A stretch of DNA of 20,917 bases. Origin: Stereocaulon alpinum. Its lineage: Eukaryota > Ascomycota > Lecanoromycetes > Lecanorales > Stereocaulaceae. Below the pieces are notes generated by a model that saw nothing but the letters and a program-made list of their open reading frames with translations, made no database searches and was not told the origin of the DNA. The translations under genes and the position numbers were made by a program. Positions 9,301-17,740 of this stretch are shown here, piece after piece; position 1 is the first letter of the stretch, and each line of letters begins with the position of its first letter. Location of the stretch: the NCBI GenBank assembly GCA_018257865.1, contig JAEUBA010000228.1, forward strand, positions 1-20,917, written 5' to 3'.

Positions 9301-10990
9301 GACGCGGCCGTTAACGTCTAAGATTAATACTATATTATAAAGCGATATAAGTATTACCTAAAAGAAGACCGTAAGTTGCCTATTAATATTACGCGTATAT
9401 TTAACACGCTAATATAGAAAGAAGGAAATAATATAGAACTATACTATAAAACGAGGTCCTTAGGGGAATACTAATACTAGGAACTACTAACGCAGCTTAG
9501 TAAATAATAAATTAGAGACATATATTTATTAAATATAGCTGAAACAGCCGATAGTATAGGGATAACGATACTAAATATCTTTATATATAGAGTAGAATAG
9601 CTAGCGTGCTAGATAATCTACCTAAACGCCCTAATAGATAATAACCGATAGGTTCAAATATACTAGTAGGAAATATCAAAAATCGAGAGAGAATATAATT
9701 AGTAGACGGAAGGATAGATTAATAGTATATATACCTTAGTATATAGGTCTTATACTAACTAATCGTTATAGTTAGTATAATATAAGTAGCGATAGCTAAC
9801 CCGTACTATACTACCTATACAGCGCAAGCGGCCGAATTCTAGTACTACGACTATAGGACGATTATCTAATCCTAACGATTAAGTTCTATTATCTAAAAGG
9901 ATATAGCCTAGACTATTATTAACTTCGTTACCTATACCTATATATATATCTAATATTAAACCTAAAGATAAATATAAGGAGGCGGCTATAGAGAAGGCGG
10001 CGGGACCTATCGCTTAGGGTAGTTCTAAGCGTCGCTAAGCGTAAAGATACTATTCCTTACGGGAATATTAATATATCTTCCACGCAACGAAGCCTATATT
10101 TATCTCTAAGATTATAAGCGGTAATAATACCGATAGCCTATTACTATAGCTAGAATAAGACCCAGTAGCTCTGAGTAACCTTATAATAAGAATATAGAGA
10201 GAACAGAAGGCTAAGCTCTAAAGGATAAAGGGGCCTTAAGTTATTAGTAATCTAGATACCTCTAGTAATATACTAACTCCTAAAGAAGCTCGCAAGGTTA
10301 ATACTCCTAAACCCCTACCTATTTATCTAATACCGTATATTAGCTAATATTTTCGCAGCTTCTAGACAGCCTAAGCGAATTTAGAAGTTTTATAATAAGG
10401 AGAATAAGATTAACCGTTAAAACGGTAGTAGAATAGCTATACTAAATAATCGAGGACCGGAAGAATATTATATCGAACCTACTATTTAATATACGATTCA
10501 CTTTCGCGGATCTAGAGAAAGGTATAAGTATTCTTCTTTCCTAAATAAGAATAAAATATATAGCTAATAGGTCTAAGATAAGGGTTGTTTTCTAGCACCG
10601 GTAATTATAATAAGTCTATATTATATTTTCTTTTTCAGCGTAATAAGCGGTATTAGACTTAGGTATAAGAGTACGGATCTATAGAAACCTTTACCCGCTG
10701 GTACTATTATTTTCGTTATAATAGCGCTTTATTATATATTCGAAGAATACGAATATAGCTCCCGTAGGATTAAGAGATAGGACGGTATATTAGTTAGTAG
10801 TAAGTTAACCTAATACTTAAAGAATAACCTATAAGCTGATAAAACCTTAAGCTATATACGAATATATAAGAAACGTATAGTATAATATAGGTGATTTTAG
10901 AAGGCGGATAGTTACGGGAATACTTTATTATTAAATAATAGACTACTACTATATAAATAGGTAGGGTAAGAACCGTCGACTACTAGTTAC
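9301..10990 (+). pseudogene. Long RIP-degraded ORF of unknown family (about 560 codons)
   Basis: One frame continues for about 1.7 kb, with nearly all stops TAG/TAA and one TGA near 10840. Segments include KRYKYYLKEDRKLPINITR (about 9337-9393), a Lys/Ala-rich acidic-basic stretch (KPKDKYKEAAIEKAAG, about 9958-10005) and an aromatic-rich segment ending in a Trp that survived RIP (ETFTRWYYYFRYNSAL, about 10684-10731). I found no RT, integrase, helicase or tyrosine-recombinase signature. It is probably the largest ORF of an element lying between copy B and the Copia element. The family is unassigned. Confidence 0.45.
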
Positions 10991-11987
10991 TAATACGTTT
11001 AAGAATTCCCTAGAAGATCTAAAGAATTAACCGGACTTTTAGAGCGTTCTAGAGGAGTTAGGAATAGATAATACTAGTATAATAGGCTAAGAAGAAGAGT
11101 ATAGAAGAGATAAAGAATATACGGTATATATAAGATATAATTATAGGTATATATTATCAGCTAATACTAAAATTAAGACTAAAGAACTGTTTAATAATAG
11201 GCGTCTCAACGAGACTAATTTAGAGTCTAGAAATAATAACAGTTTTTTAGCTTCCCTTACCTACGGTTATAACTTAACGGATATAACAGAAATCCGGGTA
11301 TTTTTAATATAGGACTTTAAGCGTATACGTAAGGAGGCCGGCCTATAAATAAGTAAGGAGCTTTAGGAAGAGAATCGTATTATAGACGTAGAAGAGTAGA
11401 GTAAGTCGGTAGAAAGGTAGATTATAGATAATAAAACAGTATATTTAAATATTACTCTAATAGGAGAAGAACTTAAGGAGTAGGCTACTAAGGATACTAC
11501 GGAGGGGATAGAGGATAGATTAATAGAGTATAAAGCTTAGGCGGGAGGAAGCCTAACGGAATTAAGCTATTAGCAATCGAATATATAGCTATTAAATATA
11601 TAATATAAAAGTAATTATCGTATAGCTTAGATAATACTGCCTGCGGGTCTAATCTAGATATCCGACTCGAATATACCTACTATAGCGGAGGATATATCCG
11701 AACTGTCCGACTCGAATAAACCTACTATAGCGGAGGATATATCTAAACTATCTAACTCAGACGACTTCCCTATTACTAATATTATCGATATACTAGCTGA
11801 GCGTATATAATTCGTATTCTAGAAGGATTGCGCGATTGCTACGTTAGTTTAGTAAAGTAACTATTAATACTAACGTTATAGACACCTAGTATAGTAATTC
11901 GAGGTTACGGATACTACTATTATTTACCTCAAGTTACTAATTTAGCTGATTTCAGGGTCCGTAATTAATATAGGATATAGACCCTGA
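10965..11987 (+). pseudogene. RIP-degraded ORF of unknown family with 15-residue repeats, ending in TGA
   Basis: A frame of about 340 codons follows the previous one after a frame change near 10960-11010. It is acidic and helical (for example VEEQSKSVERQIIDNKT near 11386-11440). It contains two 15-residue repeats at 11661-11750, then a short segment with an unusual intact Cys (QKDCAIATLV, about 11823-11850). It ends at TGA, 11985-11987. TGA is not a RIP product, and the frame stops making coding sense there, so it may be the original terminus. It lies immediately upstream of the Copia fragment but does not read like a Copia gag. Family unknown. Confidence 0.45.
11661..11750 (+). repeat. 2 x 45 bp tandem repeat (15 residues each)
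   Basis: Units 11661-11705 and 11706-11750 encode SDSN(I/K)PTIAEDIS(E/K)L. A third, degraded start of the unit follows at 11751. The in-frame 45-bp period, with conservation of the acidic pattern, supports the surrounding frame as a former real protein. Confidence 0.9.
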
Positions 11988-12060
11988 TTTGGCTGGGGCC
12001 TACTGATAGCGCAAAACTAGCTGTGAGGCTAATAACATAATCTTTTAGGAAAGCGCGATG
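11810..12060. other. Stretch with reduced RIP between two elements
   Basis: CpA and TpG occur here at a visibly higher rate than in neighbouring lines, most densely at 11985-12060, where ordinary words such as CTGATTTGG, GCAAAACTAGCTGTGAGG and ACATAATC persist. It covers the end of the unknown frame and the start of the truncated Copia element. It may be a thin slice of single-copy spacer into which RIP leaked only weakly. No Copia 5' LTR was found here. Confidence 0.55.
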
Positions 12061-15000
12061 TACTTTATCTATAAAAAGGAAGGATACTAGTTAACTAATT
12101 ACCCTAAAGAAGAACGCTAACGTAGCTTTAAGTAATACCTTACCGACGTTAAAGGCGAAAAAGAAGAAAATAGCGAAGGTAGTACTATTAAAGATACTAC
12201 TAATAACCTAGCTAATTAAGATAACGATAAATCTTTCCTAATATCTATAGGTGCTATTAACGGTAAGGCTGTATACTAAAAGCTAGCTAATTAGGCGACT
12301 TTATATACCGTTACGAAGGTACTATCTATCTAGGATAATATTAATATCTAGGGAGAAGTACCTTACCGCCCCGCTAAAAGATACGGCGATAGCTATTTCT
12401 ACGGCCTTATAATTAATATAGGCGCTACCTATAACTCCTTAGTAGGCTATAATTAATATCTAGTACTACGGCGTAAGTAAGACGTTAATATTAATACTAA
12501 TAAGACTAGCAGCGCTAGATTTAAATTCGGTATTAGCGAAGCCTTATTAAAAGATACCGTTACCGTTACTTTACTAATTAGTATTATCGAATTCTATATT
12601 ATCGACGCTAATACACTATTCCTTCTCTACCTGCGAGACCTTAACTAGGTAGGGTTTTATTTCAATAATCTAATTAACTACCTAGTTAGTAGTAATAGGT
12701 AAGTCCCTATCGCAAGGCTATATAGTTACCTATTCCTTATATAGGGATCGTCGCTATCCTACGCCTATATTAATACCTATACTAATAACGGTATTACAAG
12801 CAGCTAATTAATAGAGTAGGATCTTCGACGTCTATACCGCCGCTTTAGCTACCTATTAATAATACGCTTAGTACGCCTACTAAAGCGCTTTAGCTACTAT
12901 TTCGACTAAGATACTATTAACCGACTTAGTAAGTTCTATTTAACTTACTAGAAATATAGAAGATCGCTAGGAAGGTTTAAATTTACTATTAAAAACGACC
13001 TGTAATTTAATTACTTAGTGATAATTAATATTATATACTTAGATAGCCCTACCCTCTTAGTCCTATATATAGTTAATAAGGCTACGCGTTTCTAAACCGC
13101 CCGCTTCCTTAAAGATATTTTAGCGGAGACGGTCTAGGATACGCTATAAGCCTGCTAGATTAATACTTATATTAGACTACTAGATATACTAGTCTACGAC
13201 GCTAGTAAGTAATTTATTAGCACTAAATTCGCCTTTAAGGTAAAGGGGATAGTAATCGAGTTAAAATACGTCTTAGTTAAAGTATACTACTTAATTAGTC
13301 TAGTTAAACGCTACTACGCACCTCTTAGGCGTACCTATAATATTATCTAAAAAGACCTACTATTACTAGGTAAGTAATTCGTCTTATAAATTATTATTAA
13401 GGTAATTAATAATATAGCTAGACCTAATAGGCTAACTCCTATACTACTTCTATTTAGTACGTTTCTAAAGCTTACTAAATTAGACCCTATATACCTATTA
13501 ATTACGGAGAGAGGTAAGGCTATTAAACGCGTAATAAAAGAAGCGTTAGAATTATTAGTAAAAAGAGACGTTACTAAAGCCTTACGCTACCGTAATAGTC
13601 TATAAAGCGACTCTATACTAGACGCTCTTATTAGTAGTAACGTCCTAGTCTAGCGAAAAGGTAAAGGATAGAAAAGGCCCTACTAATTACTCGCTATAGA
13701 AGAATAAGCCTATACGGTTAAACTTAGTAACGGCCCTATAACGTTTCGAATTACCTTAGTTAAGCCGTACTTAGTTAAATTAACTAATTAATTACTAATA
13801 CCTCCTATAGTTGAAATAGATCTTCCGACTAAAGAGGCTACTGCTATATACTAGAACCCGTAGCGATAGCGATACCTACCTACCCGCTACGCCTACCTTA
13901 CTAATAAGGAGTAATTAGATATTAAGCTATTAATAAAGCTCTAATTAGAAGGCGCTATTTAATTACTAAATAGGCTATTTATTAACTCCCGCTGAAAAGA
14001 AATCGACGGCCTTATTACTAAAGGAGTCTTTAAGATTATTAGTAAGTAAGATATACTACCGTATACCCGTATCTTCAGCTACTAATTCGTCGATAATATT
14101 AAGTAGGATAGTGCTATACTATTCGAAAAGTCTAGGCTAGTCGTCTAAGCCTATAATAATAAAGGTAAGAAGGAGGTACTAACGTAATTACTAATAATTT
14201 AACGCGCTAGCTAACGCCTTATTATTTGCCTCGCCGTAATCCTACTATAAGACCTCTATATACGCGATATCTTATAAGCTTATATCTAGTCGACTTTAGT
14301 ACTAAACCGCTTAGTATATATAAAACCGCCGTAGGGCACTAACCTAGGAGATAATATACTAAAAGTAGTCCGCCTACTATATAGCGTTCTAAAGGTAGGG
14401 ACGTATTAGTTTAGGACCTACTATAACTACTATATTAAAAAGCTAGGCCTTACCGTCTCCTTATTCGATCCCTACCTTATATTCTCTAAGTAGGTAATTA
14501 TTAGCCTCTAGACTAACGACTTACTATTCTACGGAATAGCTAAATACTTATAATTAGAGGAAAAGGTACGACTAGATATAGGCTTTCTAGCAAAGCTAAT
14601 TAAGAAGCTGGATAAAGAAAAGGACCTCCGATTTAATAGTACTACTATCTCTACTAACGGCGATACTACTATATCCGGTAATAGTAATATTCTAAAACTC
14701 TCGTAGTAACGGTAATATAATAAAATTAATATAATTAATACCGCTACCGCTAGCGATATTAAATCGTAATATATTAAGGAAAGAGCCTACGATACCTATA
14801 TAGCCTCTATAAGTTAACTAGAGATAGCTTTTATACTATCTAGGGTAGCCTAAATTACTTAACTAGTAAAAGAAGACGCTAATTAGTTAAATAAATAGTT
14901 AAATTAGTTAAAGGAGAACTATCGCTAAGGTCTATAATTCGTTAAGCTTACTCTAAAGAAGTTAAAGTTACTAGTCTTTATTATATAGCCTTCGCTAATA

Positions 15001-15475
15001 ACGCTGATCTTAGCTCTTAGATTAGGTACGTTATTATCCTTACTAACGAGTAACAGCTAGATAAATCGACTATTAATATTAGCGGTAATATTATCTACTA
15101 GAGTAGCACTAAATATAAAAGAGTTATAAGATTAGTACTAGCTTCAGAGCTATATATAATAGTAGTAGGGTTTAATATTACTACTACCCTATAATCTACT
15201 ATTAAGGGTATTACTTAGTTAAAGATACTACTAATTCTATATACTAACTCCTACTCCCTATACGACTATATTATACGCCTTAGTACTACCGCTAAGAAAC
15301 GCCTAATAATTAATATAATAGGGCTATAGTAGTCCTATAAGAGGAGGGAGATTAATAAGGTACGGTAGATTAATAGTAATTATAACCTAGTAGATACTAT
15401 AACTAAGGAGCGCTGCTGCTAGGCGTTAAAGTAATTAGTAGATAGTAATACTATTAATGTTACGGGTCGAGGCGT
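12055..15475 (+). pseudogene. pol: Copia gag-pol polyprotein remnant (protease, integrase, RT, RNase H)
   Basis: The frame is unbroken except for TAG/TAA from about 12055 to 14985. A single-base loss then shifts it within RNase H, after which it runs to about 15475, overlapping the LTR start. The zinc knuckle at about 12058-12110 reads YFIYKKEGYQLTNYP, with its Cys and His now Tyr. Protease (about 12390-12660) has NIGA in place of DTGA. Integrase (about 12830-13500) has first Asp to Asn (13027-13029), second Asp kept (13198-13200) and Glu to Lys (13279-13281). Its C-terminal part is recognisable by YAPLRRTY and TLVKPYL. RT (about 13975-14640) has QTND for QTDD (14515-14520) and retains INSRQKEIDGL and RLVVQAYN. 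RNase H (about 14980-15440) retains LASELY and a degraded VDTITK motif. The enzyme set would have copied and integrated the element. It is dead. Confidence 0.93.
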
Positions 15476-15522
15476 GATAAGGAATACGCTGGATAGGGTA
15501 GCCTAGGAACTACTATTAGGTA

Positions 15523-15625
15523 ACTAGTCGCACTAGTCGCAGTGATCGTAGGGCGCGACTAATACGCCCCTATCGACTAGTCGCAGTAGTCGTAATAGTC
15601 GCAGTAGTATAATTAGTACGACTAG
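15523..15625. repeat. Clustered AGTCGC-type motifs in the LTR
   Basis: ACTAGTCGC, CAGTAGTCG and close variants recur about six times in 100 bases of the upstream (U3-like) part of the LTR. Such arrays in LTRs often serve as enhancer-like binding sites. Here that is an inference from position alone. Confidence 0.75.
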
Positions 15626-15635
15626 TAATAACTTA

Positions 15636-15654
15636 GAGGAGCCTAAAGCTCCTC
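15636..15654 (+). promoter_or_regulatory. Hairpin in the LTR, just ahead of the TATA-like box
   Basis: GAGGAGC and GCTCCTC form a perfect 7-bp stem around the loop CTAAA. It lies 7 bases upstream of TATATAA. The GC-rich stem survived RIP because it lacks CpA/TpG. Confidence 0.7.
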
Positions 15655-15661
15655 CCTTAAA

Positions 15662-15668
15662 TATATAA
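15662..15668 (+). promoter_or_regulatory. TATA-like box of the LTR promoter
   Basis: TATATAA lies about 205 bases into the LTR, where a Copia promoter would be expected. In such TA-rich RIPed DNA the match alone is weak. The flanking GGAAGGG and the hairpin upstream make it more plausible. Confidence 0.4.
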
Positions 15669-15929
15669 GGAAGGGTTTTCCTTTAGCAGAATATTTTCTT
15701 ATCTCCTTATATTTAACTTATATAATAGAGAGGAGTCTTAGCTAAAGATAATTTAACGACTATCTATCTCTATTACCTTCTAGTACTTAATATACTATAT
15801 AATTTACCCGTAGGAGTTAAACTACCCCGTTATACTTTAAATACTATACTTTAGACTATATAGTATAAGCACTTCCGGTTCTACCTTAGGGGAGAGACGG
15901 CGCGTTATATCCGAAGTAATAAGTAGATT

Positions 15930-17740
15930 TAAGGGAAAGGAGGTAGCTCCTATTTCTAAGGACGGAATTATTATAGGCGAAGGAGGGATAAAGTTACCTA
16001 CCCCTACTAAGTTTTCTAGTAGGAAGGGAGGATTAAATACGTTTCTCTAATAAATCGACTTATATATAGCGTTTAACGTATTAAGCTTCTATACTATAAA
16101 GGCTAGGAATATATTTTACTTATTATACCTTAAAGGTAATACGGTAGTAGTACTTTAACCCTAGTTAGAAGAATATCTCTTAATCTAGAACCCTAATATA
16201 ATAGAGGATAACTCTTTAAAGATTATCTCTAATAAGATATATATTAAGAACCTATTAAGGTTCTATTTTAGGGATAGTACTAAAGAAAGAAGGCTAGAAT
16301 ATAAGCTTATAAATCTCTAATAGAAGGGACTAGCGATAGAATATATAGCGCAGTTTAGAGGAATTACTTATTAACTTAAATAGTTAGAGGACGCTTAAGC
16401 CGCTGCGTATTAAAAAGGACTAAAGGATAAGGTTAAGGATAAGCTCGCCTATTCTAATAATATTAGAAACTTTATATAATTAGTGTCTAAGGTCTACTCT
16501 ATTAATAATAGGTTATATAAAAGAAAGATAGAACGGAAGTCTTTAGGTCTAGTTACTAGGTTTAGGAGAAAAGAAAATGTTTCAGCTATAAAAGCGAAAT
16601 TCTCTAGGAAACCTTATAAAGGAAAGAAGTAGAAGAAGGACCTATCTAGCGTAGAATACTATAGATACTATAAGATAGGATACTACTAGAATAAGTGCCC
16701 TTAACAAAAGTAGGTAGCTATAGTAGGGGATATAAACCCCGACTATAATAAATAGGAGCGGCCGGAACGACTAGTATAGTTAACTAATAGGGAGTATAAC
16801 TACTTAAGTTAGACGACTTACTATAATAATTCGTACTAGATATATCTTAGTAAAAAGGACGGATTAGGATAGTATCCCTAGAAGCTAAGATACTAGGTGT
16901 CTATAGTAAATAGTAAAGAATACTTTAGCGAGGATTAAGTTAATAATCCCCGCTAGGAACTATCCTCTAGAAGCGAGTTAGGAGAGCTTATAGAGGGAGA
17001 AGCCTTATTAGATAACAAAACCCTTAATAGAATTAAGGCTTTAAGGTTAGATACCTAAAGGACTTAAGAAGAACTACTAGAATCCTATTAATAGCGATTA
17101 AAGTACGTAGAATAGTAGATAACAGATCTATATAATAAACTAGAAAAGGCTGATAAGTACGCACGAAAAGTTACTATAGATAAATTAATATAAGCCTTAA
17201 TAGCCTCGCTAGGCGAGGAATAGACTAAAAAACTAGTAGAAAGTAACTAATAATTATTATTAGTTACTGAGTTTATAAGTCTTTTTAGAAGTCTATCTAT
17301 AAGATTCGCCTAGGATAAGGCTAAGGGACTTACAGAGTTCGAATCTTTAGTAGCCTAGAAGATCTAGGAAATACTATAAGGGGATAAGTATCTAGATCCG
17401 GATAGTATAGTCTACTAGAAACTCCCTAAGGGATTAAGGTTCTTAAGAGACGGGAGCGTATTACTACTAGATTAATAACTTATTCTGCGGGACTTGCGGT
17501 TATTAATCTATTATTTAGATAAAGCGGTTAAGAACCTCCTAAAGCGTTAGGAAAAGATCCTATTAAGTAAGTTTATTAAAGAAGACCTAATAACTAGGGA
17601 CTCTAAGGGAGAACTTATAAAAAACTAGTAGGTTCCGTAATAAATAGACTAGGTAGCGGAACTACTAAAAAGGTTAAATAGGTAGCCGCAGCTAAATCTA
17701 GTAGTAATATTAGGTTTCGGTTTTAGGTAAAGGTTAATAG
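15930..17740 (+). pseudogene. gag: Gypsy gag remnant with zinc knuckle and long C-terminal extension
   Basis: One frame of about 600 codons with only TAG/TAA stops. The retrotransposon gag core (about 15975-16560) is recognisable by KLPTPTKFSSRKGGLNTFL, then IDLYIAFN, and later EYIAQFRGI and GLKDKVKDKL. The CX2CX4HX4C zinc knuckle at 16657-16698 reads with Tyr in place of the first two Cys and the His. Only the last Cys (TGC, 16696-16698) survives. Unusually, the same frame continues about 340 codons past the knuckle as a charged, probably coiled-coil region (for example LEKADKYARKVTIDKL, about 17134-17181) before the protease. The pol frame is -1 relative to it and overlaps around 17700-17740, as is usual for gag-pol frameshifting. 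Gag would form the particle shell. Confidence 0.88.

Larger units (their letters stand above)
12045..15834 (+). mobile_element. Ty1/Copia retrotransposon, 5'-truncated, RIPed
   Basis: The order zinc knuckle, protease, integrase, reverse transcriptase, RNase H is that of Ty1/Copia elements, followed by a probable 3' LTR. The gag region ahead of the zinc knuckle and the 5' LTR are missing. No second copy of the 15458-15834 sequence was seen upstream. The sequence closely follows the fungal Copia group whose integrase ends in an APLRR/VKPY-type region. Confidence 0.92.
15458..15834 (+). repeat. Probable 3' LTR of the Copia element (about 377 bp)
   Basis: The LTR is inferred to start at TGTTACGGG (15458), directly where the RNase H frame runs out. 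It would end at CCCGTTATA (15826-15834), which is near the reverse complement of the start once one RIP-type C to T change is allowed. Inside lie a short-motif array (15523-15625), a hairpin (15636-15654) and a TATA-like box. Because no 5' partner is present in the window, the exact ends are inferred from the inverted termini only. Confidence 0.65.

Noticed and set aside
7794..11987. Non-LTR (LINE/Tad) element or telomere-linked RecQ helicase upstream of Copia
   Set aside because: No YADD-type RT box, endonuclease motif or helicase Walker motif was found in the long frames, even after allowing RIP changes.
15523..15625. CRISPR-like array of AGTCGC motifs
   Set aside because: Motifs are short, irregularly spaced and inside an LTR. 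There are no spacers and the context is eukaryotic.
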